DNA of 64,000 bases, taken from contig NC_062971.1 of the NCBI RefSeq assembly GCF_023078275.1, forward strand, positions 5,270,001 to 5,334,000, in the 5' to 3' direction. The notes under the pieces were generated by a model. It saw nothing but the letters and a program-made list of their open reading frames with translations, searched no databases and was not told where the DNA came from. Below, piece by piece: positions 1 through 11,884 of this stretch. The position numbers were made by a program, and so were the translations under genes. Each line of letters begins with the position of its first letter. Within the stretch, counting starts at the first letter, position 1. This stretch comes from Leguminivora glycinivorella (Eukaryota; Arthropoda; Insecta; Lepidoptera; Tortricidae).

Positions 1-784
1 ATGCGAATCATTCGCATATGCGAATGCGAATGCAAATATTCGTAACATCCCTAATTGAGTAGGTACGAATATTCTTTGTAGTGTCCAGACTAAACAAACA
101 TGGACTATATAATACGATTCCCGGTTCAATGCTCCTAGTGAGGGAATACCCTAAGATATGTTATAATTTCATCTGCCTCGCGTTATAATTAACTGCTATT
201 AGCAATCCAACTTTTTTCTGAAGTCTTCGCAATGGTTTTCCTTCACCCCAGCTAGTAATATAAATATAAATATGTTGCCACGCCCTAATAGGGTCCATGA
301 GCACACCTACTTTGTAACATCTTATAACACCATGGATGCAATAAAGAAATATGAATATGAGTATGAATAATTATATCAATTTATTAAATCTATATTACAC
401 AAGTTCCGAAAAAACATTGGAAAGAATCGAAAGAATAGGTCAACTAACAGAATTGAACGACGTCGCTACAGTAATGCTGCAGTTGACATCAGAACGTTAC
501 TTAGCTAAAATTATCCCCAAATGTTTAAAAGATCAAAAGCTGTTAGGTATATACCTGAAGCTGTAACCTATTTTTCTAAGAAGTCCATAACTAAGTGCAC
601 AGTGCAAGTAAATCGAAAGTGAAGTAGACCCGCCCACATTGAAGTGCTTTGATGTGGTCGAGCTCCGAATCAAACGTAATGCACCCGCGGTGTAAACTTC
701 CTGCGCCAACGGATGGACTTATTGACAGGACTTCGTGCACTGTTCAATGTAGGAGCTTAATTTGATATATATTTTATAGACGTA
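1..784. other. No gene seen; repeat-derived DNA
   Basis: The first 45 bases are a run of ATGCGAAT/ATTCGCAT words in both orientations, which looks like the end of an inverted-repeat element cut by the window edge. A 71-codon open frame at 351-566 has no recognisable motif and no splice context. I see nothing else that can be supported. Confidence 0.4.
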
Positions 785-985
785 TTGATTTGACGGTCGG
801 GACGGCCTTGTACCACGTGGAGGCGGTCAGTGGAGAAGGAGGCTGGCGCAAGTGGACTAGGCTGGAAGGATTTGGAAGCAGTCGGTCGCCCATGCAGGAT
901 CGTGAAAAGTGGAAGATTCTTCTAAGAGCCCTATGTCCCTAGTGAGGGATAACAGGAACAAGTCATCATCATCATCATTGATTTC
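785..985 (+). mobile_element. 3' tail fragment of an RTE-like LINE
   Basis: The plus-strand frame near 880-941 reads MQDREKWKILLRALCP then stop, which matches the C-terminal 'AQDRExW' signature of insect RTE-type endonuclease/reverse transcriptases; the intact LINE at 43-46 kb has 'VAQDRERW' at the same place. About 30 bases after the stop comes a TCATCATCATCATCAT tail, the short microsatellite these LINEs usually end in. Only the last 150-200 bases remain and upstream frames are broken. The match is by eye. Confidence 0.55.
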
Positions 986-2079
986 GAGAAGTGCCTAGCA
1001 TCAAGCACGTAATAGTAACATGCTCCATGGGAACGCCGCTGTTGAAGTTGGCGTTAGAATAGAATAGAATAAACATTTATTCGTGAACACAGGCAAAACA
1101 AAATACACATAATAACAACGAGACAGAATGTAATGAACTGCCACGAAATGATCTCATCTCAGCGTGTTGCTGGTGACTTCCAGCGCTTTTGTAGTTGCAT
1201 TGCAGTCTGTGAAGTCTTTCTTTGTCGGCCCATAGGGATAACGACATTCAGTACTTAGTATGTCTTTTAATTTTAAAATCGTGCGGTGTTAAAAGAGACG
1301 TTACCTAAGTATGTTACATTGACTTAGGCATGTAGGGTCACTAACTAGCCTTCGGGCCTCTTTTGTAATTTTCTCTCACGCCGTACGTTGCCATCACTTT
1401 TTGTTTCCCCGTCAACAAACATTTAATTAAAATCCTTCACTCTATTTTACACGCTATCCCATAGAGGCTCTATTCTATTTAAATAGATACGGTCATAATG
1501 CACTTTAGTTCCGGTGGCAACTCATCAAATTATTTCGAGCGTTCGATTCCCGCGGGGTTTCTGACCAAAATACAGCCATGCCCGTGCAAATCGTGCAATA
1601 CAATCGAATTATACAACACATCGCTGTGTTGTGCTACCAGGGTACCACATGTACTTATGGATAATTGACAGGTGAAAGGGCAAGACTGCGCGGTATAAAC
1701 ATCGTGTAAACATCCAAATATTCCAAAAGGCAAACCCAGCAAACCTCTGCACAGACTTTCAGGGTAATATGTCGTATTTGATATCTACATTTTCTTTTTT
1801 TTAATGTATGAAATTATCAATCAATTTATCACCACAGGAAAAAATACATTGATTCATATGAACTATCTTAAAATAAACTAATTAAAAAACTAAATAAGTA
1901 AACCTAAATGTATCTAAACTTAAATAAACAGTATAATAACATATATAGAGGAAAATAATATAAGAATTTTACTACTATTAATTTGTCGTTTGTAAGCATA
2001 TGTTGTAGGTATTGTAGTTCGAGCAATTTTCCACAACTTGACGTACTATAATTACCGCCAACTTGCATGTAGTACGTAT
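986..2079. other. No gene seen; AT-rich with small repeat traces
   Basis: A TAGAATAGAATAGAATAAAC stretch at about 1054-1074 looks like the end of a retroposon. Around 1530-1555 there is a tRNA B-box-like GCGTTCGATTCCCGC, but no matching A box or cloverleaf. No open frame with coding character was found. Confidence 0.35.
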
Positions 2080-2214
2080 GAGCGCGTTTTCCGACCCGAT
2101 ATCGGACGTACGAGTAGATATACCTATATTTAATAGGGATGATGTCAAATATGTCATCTTTAATATGTTGGATATCGATCCTACATCCGATATCGGACTG
2201 GATAATGTGAAAAA
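2080..2214. mobile_element. Degenerate MITE of the CCGATATCGG family
   Basis: The left end reads GCGCGTTTTCCGACCCGATATCGG and the right end ACATCCGATATCGG..GGATAATGTGAAAA, the same terminal words as the three better-preserved copies at 29.0-30.2 kb. The ends are inverted relative to each other. The copy is diverged and its target duplication is not visible. Confidence 0.55.
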
Positions 2215-3116
2215 GGTTCTCTTACAATTGTTTTCTTGTCATAAACGATAAAAACTGCAGTTACTCGTATTCCAAAGAGCCATTGAGATAGATATCGGCT
2301 TTCAGCACTAACTGGGTTGACCTAGATGTGGGGCGCGGTGCACTCGCCAAAAATACGTGCCTACATCAAGCTGGAGATTTTCTCTATTTTTTTTCTGGAG
2401 GATTTGATGGAAAAATACTGGCCATAAGTACTCGTGCAGTTGGAAAGTTATATTATACCCTGTGCAAGCAACTTTTTCAGGAAGCGCAAAAATTGTAATA
2501 TGTAGACACAAAGAAGAACTTTTAAATTGTCTTTGCATTTTTGAAACGACGAAATAGGCCTTAAGTACCAAAGAATAATTGTTGTAATATTAGGGTGCTT
2601 CCTCAAAGTACAAGTACAGAAGGCTTACGACGTGTCTTGCGACGTCGCGCGACCGTCGCCGTCGCTTCTCACACTTCCATATCGATAAGGTTTGATTTCG
2701 TATGCGTCGCATCGCCGTCGCGCGACCATCGCGCGACCGTCGCCCACGAAAGCCACGGCGTTACTGTCAACGGGCTGCGTGCGATATTGAGTCAATATTG
2801 GCTGCGTTGATTAATCTATGTTTCTATGCACTTTGGAACTAGCTACATTAGGTACCTAAATATGTTTTGGAAGTAAAGTTCAGTTTAATTTATTAGAACC
2901 CATGTGTACCTTTACAACATCATGCTCATCAATTAAGTTAGATAAGTTAGTAATAAGTACTTATAAGTCCGGGTATTTTTTCATTCGCCAACAAACTGTT
3001 CCGCAGTTTGGCGAAGTCATTGTAAGTCACAGTAAATTAAAAAACATGTAATCCACTGGGTAACAATAAAAGGTAACTTAAACAAGTAACACAGTATAAC
3101 CTAAATGTGCACTTAC
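2215..3116. other. No gene seen; GTCGCGCGAC-rich patch
   Basis: From about 2620 to 2760 the DNA switches from AT-rich to a patch of repeated CGACCGTCGC / GTCGCGCGACC words, several of them inverted. This is unlike its surroundings and likely the remains of a short inverted-repeat transposon. The rest is unremarkable AT-rich sequence. Confidence 0.35.
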
Positions 3117-3163
3117 CGAACATGATGCGCGGATCAATGCCTGACTGCTCCCAATTTAAGTTT
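3117..3163 (-). CDS. Possible short internal exon, unknown gene
   Basis: On the minus strand an open stretch reading NLNWEQSGIDPRIMF runs into a strong donor (TTCG|GTAAGTGC) and is preceded by several TAG acceptor-like sites. The composition is protein-like but the exon is only 47 bases, so chance is a real alternative. It lies downstream of the predicted stop of the 3577-4629 gene, so it would belong to another transcript or to a different last exon. No family is recognised. Confidence 0.2.
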
Positions 3164-3576
3164 CTAGCCAAACCTAGATTAAGCCTAGGTTAGTATACAT
3201 ACACAGAGGACTCGCCTCACGAAATTGTTTTATGGCAACCGAACCCTTAGGAATGGGGTCGGCATCAAAATAAGTTTTTCAATTTCTCACACCGTATATC
3301 AAAACCACCAAAACACTGTGTTCCAAATCTGTAAACGCCAACCTCCATTAATGTGAAATCGAAGGGAGATCTTTTGAGAGCGTTTTCTGCACGAAATCTG
3401 GTATATATTAGCTTCCACGGATACAAAAATACATTACGAAGTACATATAATACTTAGTAATAAATACATCATGAAATAAATACATCAAGTGATGTTGTGA
3501 TCAGGATCACTGATCACGACCAACGCTGAAGTACCATGCCTTAGCCCGGACTCAGACCATATATAGCCTAAGCTTG

Positions 3577-4629
3577 TTATCCTTTATACTGGTAGGCCAT
3601 TTCTTTGTATGTAACTGGAGTAGCACTCAGGTCGACTATCCCCTGTTTCTTTAGCGTCCCACCCACGATGCCGTCTACCTTGATACCCAATTCGGCCGTT
3701 ATTCCCGGGGGCTAAAGCTCTTTTTGCTCGGTAAACAGAAATTAAAGTGCATAGTCCGTACCTGAACTACTACAGTGGTTACATATGCAATAGGCCTGCT
3801 TTCAAATGAAAAGTAGGTCACACAGACCCACACTCATTTTAAATAATAAGGATAAGTATTCCACTATTTTTTTTATTACTTGGGCATCCTGATTTTTGAC
3901 AGTTCCATGTACTCACTAATCGACGGAAGTCATCAAAATATTTTAGAGCACTACGTCAATATTAATATTCAGTAGGTATAAGTACTTAGAAACAACAACA
4001 ATTCATTTCAAAATTATCTGACATGATACGAATTCGGAAAGCATCTTCCAAAATAGCTACGACGGACTCATCAATCAATCAATCAATTCTTTATTTTGTT
4101 AAACATAGGTTACAGAAAAGGTGATAAATACATTAATGGCAGCGCTATTCTATGTTTTACCCACTATGCGGGTGTACAAAATTTTCATCTTACGTGTTTT
4201 TAATTTTTGATGACTGAATGTTTCCTCAGCAATTGTCGATCACCGTTTGTTTTTGACCAATTGACAGTCCTATCCTGAATTGAGGGCGGGCAGCCATCAA
4301 GTTAATAAGTTTATTCAGTTCAATCGTGATCGTGACCAGCGATCCGATTAAAATTGCGTGAGAATAAATCTTCTTGAAGCCATAGACTGATCAATTGTTT
4401 ACTTAAAGACTAGGGTGAATTATGCTCTTACTGCTCTTAGTTGGTAGTTAAAGTCTGTTAAGCGTCAAGCCATTGCTGCCGCTAGAAAAAGCAACAAATT
4501 TTGAAAATGAAGGTTACTTCATTTACAAAGACATACAGTGAAAAGTGAAGGCGAACTTACCCATTTCAGAGGTCTCTTCCAGTTAACCTTTGAAATGTAT
4601 GGCAGTGGCACGAATATGTACCGTCCCAT
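3577..4629 (-). CDS. Candidate two-exon gene for a 67-residue protein
   Basis: Exon 1 is 4561-4629, starting with ATG (protein start MGRYIFVPLPY) and ending after 23 whole codons at a strong donor, TGG|GTAAGT. Exon 2 is 3577-3711. It opens directly after a CTTTAG acceptor in the matching phase 0 and runs 44 codons (start PPGITAELGIKVDG, end YKEMAYQYKG) to TAA. The intron is 849 bases and contains a small TCAATCAATC repeat. The joined phase, absence of stops and ordinary composition support a real gene. Against it are the weak pyrimidine tract before the acceptor and the absence of a canonical AATAAA just downstream. The N-terminus is hydrophobic and basic, which could fit a small mitochondrial or membrane-associated protein, but I recognise no family. 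Confidence 0.4.
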
Positions 4630-6048
4630 AAAAAAATAATTTTGCGCATTTTTAGTGACTAACTTGTTTGACCGGCTGTTCATTCTTAACCCTTAACCGG
4701 GTGAGTTAAAAAATATGATCAGTTTGAACTTTTAGCGATGTCAATAAAGTAGAATATTATATCCGCTATCAACAGCTGAATTAATAATGCAGTAAAAGGG
4801 TTAATTTAATTCAAATGATGCTGTCAAAAACCGTGTAAGTGGACCTACTGTATTTTGTACACATGGCGCTCAAATGCAGTATGCGCCTGAACTTTTATTG
4901 CTATTCTATATAAATAACCAGCTATCGGGTCGTTACGGTTTGATTCGGCTCCGCCGTTAGGGGAACTACGAGTTTACAACTTCTTTATCTTTTAAATTAC
5001 ACTTGGATTTTGTTCAAGATTCCTATTGTTTTTTTCTTCTTCAACGATTGCTTCCAATATACAAAGTAGGGGTATCTTTTTTAATCAGACACAACTATTC
5101 CATGTGAAATAAAATAATTACATACCTAATATATACATACATATGTATTACTCGATTTCAGTTTTGCAGCAATGACTAGAGTAGGTAAGTTAAGCTAATT
5201 ATAAGTATTCAATTATCCTATTAGCTACTACGGCTTGTACTTGAGGTGGTTACCATACAACTTGTATTCGGGCATTCGTATGCACGCGAAGGTATCCTAA
5301 AATAAGCCTAACAAACCGTACAATTTATGAATAATAAAGTTCTAAACATCAAACTGGAAATTATCTTTCTAATGCTAAAATAAATAGTCATATCTATATA
5401 AATAAATCTTTTCTCTAAGCGTGGCTGGCAGACGGCCGAACGGCGCGGCGCCCAGTCGATGAGGGCGGCCCGACGCGTCGCGTCGCGGGCGGACGAAATT
5501 AAAAAGTTAAGCATTCGGAAATCGAACGTTCGAAATTTGAACTTCAAGTTCAAATGTAGCGTAGTGATGCGACACGAAATACCGAATACCGATTAGTGTA
5601 GTGTGCAGTGAAGTGAGAACCGAAACGTGTGCGAAATACCTAGTTTTAATGCGGTATAGGAGTTAACTAAACTAGCGGTTTGAATTAAGCATACCTAATC
5701 ATAACCAAGTATAATTTGTTAATTAATGTTCTTACATAAATTTTCTATCATTGCTTTTACAGATCCTGAGTAAATACCTACCTAAACCTAGAGAGACCTT
5801 TCAACCTACTTTTACCGAGGCCTGTAAATGTGTGAGATGTTTAAGTTCTTAGTAATACAAAAGGCACATACCTCAAATACCGGCGTAACTCGACGGAGCA
5901 GATAAATTTCAGCATTATGATTACCTGCCTACAGTAAAACTTTTGCCATTTATTCTAACTACTTTCCCCAAATGAATGACGCAAAGCTCTGATGTCTAAT
6001 TAAGGTAAACGACGCTGTTAGCATTAGGTATTCCAGTATTTAAACAAC
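4630..6048. other. No gene proven; GC-rich promoter-like island at 5400-5640
   Basis: Most of the stretch is AT-rich and featureless. At about 5420-5500 there is a CpG-rich block (repeated GGCGCGG, CGTCGCGTCGCG). It is followed at 5580-5640 by GTGTGCAGTGAAGTGAGAACC-like sequence resembling an insect 5' untranslated exon. A plus-strand non-coding first exon could start here, but no splice partner can be assigned. Confidence 0.25.
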
Positions 6049-6203
6049 CATAGGGCCTATTTGCACAGTGCGAGAACTCGCAAACGAGTTTAATTACATT
6101 GCGGTATTTTATTGGTGTGCTGAACCGGGGTAACCTAACAGTTCGCAATGTAACTAATTAAAATTTCATGCGAGTTCACGCGGCGTGTAAATAGGACCTT
6201 ATT
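6049..6203. mobile_element. Short palindromic MITE
   Basis: The two ends are inverted copies: ATAGGGCCTATTTGCACA at the left against the complement of GTGTAAATAGGACCTTAT at the right, with ACTCGCA and TTACATTGCG also pairing further in. About 155 bp, no coding capacity. The superfamily is not clear because target duplications are not distinct. Confidence 0.55.
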
Positions 6204-6925
6204 TTAGTGACATTTCTTTGACGAATTGGTAGTAAATTTTGATGACAATCGTTATTTTTGTAAAAGACAAAAATGATAGATAGTACCACTTACTAAAGAT
6301 GTTGATGAAATTAATTATAACACTTATTCTTGTTTTTATTATGCAACTCATTTGTGAAACTGAAACCAAAAATCAAATTCATAATAACTGAAAATCAAAA
6401 TTTTGTTATTTTACATCTTGCCCATTCGGACGACGGAGACGTACCTACCTAATTCAAGAAAAATCGATTTCCGTTTTTTGCGACAGTATCGCTGGTATCA
6501 ACAATGGAATAGGAGAATTAGGAGATAGGAGCTATTATGCTAATAAACTATAGGTAGGTAATTAAGTACCTAATAGGTAGAATGCTAAAAATGTTAGGAA
6601 TTCCAAGTGCGCTCTACAGTGCGCAAACGCATCTTCAAACACGAAACGAAAGTATTAGCAGGCGTAATAAAGAGGAACAAACGTATAAATAAACGGAATA
6701 CGTTGACCCGGCGCCGGATCCGCCAATAACACAACTGGGGTAATGTTTGCGCTAATTGTCTAACCTGCGAAATGTAGACCGGGTGTCTTTGTGTTTAGAT
6801 GCGTTTTGGTGGCACACTTTTGACTGTTTCTCTATTTTAATTCATAGGTATTTTAAAGCTGCCAATTTTAAATAATGATTTTCAAACTTAATCTGATACA
6901 AGGTACTTTCAACCGAATATTCGGC
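6204..6925. other. No feature seen
   Basis: AT-rich sequence with several TAGGTAGGTA-like words. No open frame, splice pair or repeat pair could be supported. Confidence 0.4.
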
Positions 6926-7029
6926 GTACTGTCAGCCAAAAACGTGGTTTACCAGTTACCACTTTTCGACCTTATGAGTTTAAAATAGAGTCGAAAAGTG
7001 GTAAACCACTTTCTTGTGGCTGACCGTAC
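6926..7029. mobile_element. Snap-back palindrome (small MITE)
   Basis: Two arms of about 40 bases, centred on ACCACTTTTCGAC and its complement GTCGAAAAGTGGT, pair almost fully. The outer ends are GTACTGTCAGCC and GGCTGACCGTAC. The loop is about 18 bases. This is a compact foldback element, non-coding. Confidence 0.6.
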
Positions 7030-8513
7030 CTAACTAACAAGTGAATTTTTTTGTTTCATGTTTGTTTTTCCCTTATATTTGTTGTTTTTACTCGCAGTGC
7101 TTAATACGTTATTTTTTACAATTTATGAGTTTCTGGTACAAATGAGCGTTGATTTAGGTATTAGAAAAAATCCATTTCACTTTTTCTATCGATTGAAATC
7201 TTCCTAGGTATTTCCTATGTAGTATAGCTAATTATTTACCTCGGTTCCTCATAACTTTTCCGCATCTGAACTAGAAATATTCTAAAGCTTTTAGCAGCGC
7301 CCCAAAACTCAAAGTGCCTACAAGTAGTAAAAGCCCTGAACAGGCGTCGCGAACGCTCGAACACAAATAAGTTCCGCAGTATTTGCACATTACAGATAAG
7401 ATAAGGGAACGCTGATGGACGGAAGACGAAGTTTTGCACCATTTCTGAGTTTATTTTCTGAGATCAAAGAATTAAGGGTGCCAAAAGGTATGAAATTATA
7501 TCTGACTTTGCGCCAAGAAAAAAAAGTAGTACTTCGACTTCCTTAGCTGAATGAATTATAAATTGTGTTCAGATTTTAGACATTTGTAATTTAAAAAAAA
7601 TTGGAAAACACTTCGATGATATTAACGCCAAATATTGGCATATTTTAGTTAACACATTACCTAATTAACTAGGTAAGCATTGTTTCGTTTTTATTTTCAT
7701 TCAGTAACAGAAACTTAAAACACATTAGTAGTAGTAGAAATTACGTTTTCAAACATGATTTACAAAGTAAACTATTACCGTCGTTTGAATACATTGTTTA
7801 CAAATAGCAGTTTGCTCACCGCAAGACAATGGTATTGCATGATGGAGTAAGACAAGACGTAATGTTTACAACTCCTACCAATTCAATGAATGAGCAGCTC
7901 AACGAATGGACAAAACCATCAATGACACGAAATATCGCAATCAAGTTGACAGAAACCGTTTTTATGAGGTTTGGGACATCACATCACTAATTTTTCACAT
8001 GGGTCGATCATTGAAAGTATTGAAACACTAACTTTTAAAAAAGATACTGTTTAAAAGTACTTATGGCAGCAATTTCGGCCATCGCGTGTCTATCTAATAC
8101 GAGTAGGTACCTACCTAAGCTGTCAGGTTCAAGCTGTCTATTAATTAGGTACATATGTTTTATTTCGTTTTTTTTTAGGTTTGAGTGAGATGGCTCACTG
8201 ATCCAACTCTCTTATGTTAATACGATTAACTGAGCACCTCTCCATATCAATAGTATTCTAATAGTTTACTCGATTATGTGGTTTGCTTGCCAATTTAAAT
8301 CGGTAGAGATCTTATTGGTCAACATTAATTTGGACAAGACATCAATCAAGTCAATAGACTAATGATTCGCAAGATTTATGCGCTAGTTAAATAAAGTAAC
8401 TAGATACCTATCAAGGCAGCTCAATGAAAAAAGTGACCATCGAATGAAAATCTGATCGTTCAATTACTCCTGTAGGTACTTTACTTAGTTAGCTCGTTGT
8501 TGAATGTAAGGGA
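7030..8513. other. No gene seen
   Basis: AT-rich sequence without supportable exons or repeat structure. Short open frames here (for example 7236-7442, minus) lack any motif or splice context. Confidence 0.4.
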
Positions 8514-9262
8514 TCAGCCACATCTAAGAGACGCATGTCCTGAGGTGCGGAACGGACGTCCGCGCCACGCCGCCTGAATGTAATTCAAAAAACGTCTCCT
8601 CAGTACATTTTGTATAGGAAGGACGCAAGACCATAGATTTAGAATTATTAAACTAGATTGTTTAGTTAGGTCAAAAAGTGTGTCCACATGAGAGGTAATT
8701 GTTTGGGCTGGTGTCCCTCTCGCACTTGCTGACAATGTCAACATTATTCAGTGACGTCATCACTGTCATAAATTGGGGATACCAGTCAATTTTCAAAGTT
8801 ACTACTAAATCTACTAATACCCATTTGAACATATTTTTTGATAATACAAATCTTTGATTTATTGGCATCAAAATAATTACATTATAATTATTTCCCAATT
8901 CTTTGAAATATATCGAAACCCTACTTTGAATATAACACTAAAATAAAATAAGAAGTTTTAAAGTCAGGTAATATACAGATAAAAATACTACTACTATGGT
9001 AACCTCATTAACACTGGTCACACGTGCGAGAGGGACACTAGCCCAAACAATGCCCTCTCATGTGGACCGTTTTCGCTAGTCTGATACGATCAACTTTCTC
9101 TCTCGGTGATAAGGTTCAATTTAGTATGGCAAAAATGTGATTGAGCTGTCCCCTGTAAAGGTCTTTGCGTAAGACGCGTCCCAGATGGCGTGGTTACATT
9201 CAGGCGGCGTGGCGGAGACGTCCGTTGCGCGCCCCGAGACACGCGACGCTTAAGTGGGAACG
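8514..9262. mobile_element. Foldback element with ~240-bp diverged inverted arms
   Basis: Left arm 8514-8740 and right arm about 9010-9262 are imperfect reverse complements. Paired words include AACGGACGTC with CCACGCCGCCTGAATGTAA near the outside, and CCACATGAGAGG with GTTTGGGCT.GTGTCCCTCTC further in. The roughly 270-bp centre is AT-rich. The arms contain no intact gene. This GCCACGCCGCC motif family is common in lepidopteran genomes (from memory). Confidence 0.6.
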
Positions 9263-10173
9263 CTGCCTTAGATAACAAAAAAAACTATACACTGACTAAA
9301 AACTTGCGAAAATTTCTACTATCGGACCGAGCGTGAAGTCGCGGGAAAATTTCAGCTTCACACGACCAAAATGTAAAAGTAGGTACCAGCCAATTCATGT
9401 TTTCGGGATTGGCCCTAAGTCCCATAGTAAAAATTGGTCTGTTAAACATTAGTTTTCGTACATTTAGACGTATATGTCTATTGTCTAATCTATCTCTAAT
9501 AGCTTTATTATTTGTTTTTGTTACTATGTAGGTACTTTCATCAAATAATTAACTAAGTAGTCTAAGTACTAAGTTAGTTACATATTTATATTCAGGAATG
9601 GACGTATATCCGGTATTTTTAATTGCTACATACAATATGTTTCTTTTACACAATAACGTCAATAACCCTAACAATAAATTAGTTTCCTAATCTCATACTG
9701 TCTGTATTAACCTTTAAAGTTCTTACGACAGTCGGAGTAACCCGTTGGGACAATGGTTATTAATTTGTTAAAGTAACAGTGGCTGTCGGCACAGAGCGGG
9801 CCAATAACAATAAATCTGTCAATGAACGAACGGCTTCAACTAACTGGCCGACTATTTTCTACGTTTTACTAATAAAACTAATAAAATGACAGTTTCGTAG
9901 ATTATTTTCTACGAATGTCGTTTGTTTCGGTGTTTGTCTATGGCCAGAACATAGCGCTTTGTAGGAAGTGTCTTAAAGTTTGTAAACAAAACAAGGTTGA
10001 ATGTGTTCGTAAATCCATTATTTATATTTTTCACTTTTTTTTAAATAATTTCAGCTGTTACATGATGTTTTATTTAAAAGTGACACGTTTTATGTCAAAT
10101 GTTATGTTCTGTCTTAGTTTGAAAACTATAAATCGACAAGAACGGTATAGGCAGACCAAAATAAAATCATGTC
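9263..10173. other. No gene seen
   Basis: AT-rich sequence. The 103-codon frame starting at 9915 runs into the transposon at 10174 and has no motif, so it is not called. Confidence 0.4.
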
Positions 10174-10779
10174 AAAAAAAACCGGCCAAGAGCGTGTCGG
10201 GCCACGCTCAGTGTAGGGTTCCGTAGTTTTTCGTATTTTTCTCAAAAACTACTGAACCTATCAAGTTCAAAACAATTTTCCTAGAAAGTCTTTACAAAGT
10301 TCTACTTTGGTGATTTTTTTCATATTTTTTAAACATATGGTTCAAAAGTTAGAGGGGGGGGGGACGCACTTTTTTTTCCTTTAAGAGCGATTATTTCCGA
10401 AACTATTAATATTATCAAAAAATGATTTTAGTAAACCCTTATTCATTTTTAAATACCTATCCAACAATATATCACACGTTGGGGTTGGAATGAAAAAAAA
10501 ATATCAGCCCCCTCTTTGCATGTAGGGGGGGTACCCTAATAAAACATTTTTTCCCATTTTTTATTTATGCACTTTGATGGCGTGATTGATATACATATTG
10601 GTACCAAATTTCAGCTTTCTAGTGCTTATGGTTACTGAGATTATCCGCGGACGGACGGACGGACGGACGGACGGACGGACGGACGGACGGACGGACGGAC
10701 GGACGGACGGACGGACGGACGGACGGACAGACAGACATGGCGAAACTATAAGGGTTCCTAGTTGACTACGGAACCCTAA
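10174..10779 (+). mobile_element. Interspersed repeat with GGAC microsatellite, copy 1
   Basis: The element begins AAAAACCGGCCAAGAGCG, then TAGGGTTCCGTAG, and ends CTACGGAACCCTAA, so the inner TTAGGGTTCCGTAG-type words form terminal inverted repeats. A near-identical copy lies at 24084-24668. Both carry a GGAC tract before GACAGACATGGCGAAACTAT near the right end. It is non-coding. I recognise the CCGGCCAAG..GGGTTCCGTA head as a very common lepidopteran repeat, but cannot say which superfamily mobilises it. Confidence 0.7.
10649..10728 (+). repeat. (GGAC)20 microsatellite
   Basis: Twenty uninterrupted GGAC units inside the repeat at 10174-10779. The sister element has seventeen at 24550-24617, so the tract varies in length between copies. 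Confidence 0.95.
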
Positions 10780-10890
10780 TTACGCAACCCACAAAGTAAC
10801 CAATTTTACCACAAAAAATTTGTTGACGCGTCATTCTTTTTAATTCTACCAGACAGCCCGATTCGTTTTCGGCCAGCCCTTTTCTTTTTT

Positions 10891-11884
10891 TTAGGGTTCC
10901 GTACCAAAAAGGTACAACAGGAACCCTTATGGTGCGACTCTGTCCGTCTGTCTGTCCGTCTGTCACATTGTTAAATATCTCGAGAACTACTTATGCTATC
11001 GATATGAAATTTGGAATAGTTATAAACATTGTGAACCTCTACAAGTTGAACGTAATTTTTTTTTTAATTAATTAATATAAATGATAGAAAATGGCCAAAA
11101 TGAAAGGGGGGCAAACAGAAAATTTCAAGTAACTAGGTCAAGTGGGGTATCGTTAGAAAGAGCACAAATTGTACATATAAAAACTATTTTTTATAATTTT
11201 TTGGTTGTGGAAAAAAAATGTTTTTTGAAGGAAAATGTAAAAAAAAATACCGTTCCCCCCCCCTTATCTCCGAAGTTTACCAACATAAATTTATGAAATT
11301 TTCACCAAACATGGCTATTATAATGAATATTACAGGAAAAATAAAATCGTACACGTATCTTGAAAACTTTTTTTTTTATTTATAAAAAACCTTTCAGATT
11401 TACATTTTGAATTTCAACACCCTTGCGGGTGTTTATTGTACCTGTATTTTTTAACAAAATAATAATAAAATTACCTGCTTTCAAATAGAGGCAAAATGGT
11501 TAAAATTGGTTCACGCAATAATCAATTATTACATAAAAATCATCTTCCATACTAGCTCGCGCGCATTAGTTTACTCAATCTGCTGATAGATGTCGCTGTA
11601 CGTTGAACGCTCATTTCCTACATCGCGTTTTTCCTGATATAATGAGGTCGGTTCAGGAGCGTCCTTGCGACATGTCGGAAGTCGAATAGTCTTGATTTTA
11701 TTTGGACGTTGTCTAACAATAACATTGTATATTAAAATATTACTTGTTATGTGAGAAATTGAGTCTTGAGGGATTTAGTCAAATCTGTAGAGTTCTATGA
11801 ATAACATTTTGATGATTCAACTATTGAAAGTTTGTACGGAACCCTCGGTGAGCGAGTCCGACTCGCACTTGACCGGTTTTTTTT
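10891..11884 (-). mobile_element. Related GGGTTCCGTA-type element, longer form
   Basis: Read on the minus strand it starts with an AAAACCGGTCAAGTGCGAGT head, GGACTCGC, then GGGTTCCGTAC. It ends with GACAGACGGACAGACGGAC-type microsatellite and TACGGAACCCTAA. The layout matches the 10174-10779 element but the body is longer and different. The flanks share TTTCGGCCAGCC (about 10868-10879 and 11910-11921), which may be a long, imperfect duplication. Non-coding. Confidence 0.6.

Noticed and set aside
1530..1560. tRNA B-box-like GCGTTCGATTCCCGC
   Set aside because: No matching A box or cloverleaf upstream.
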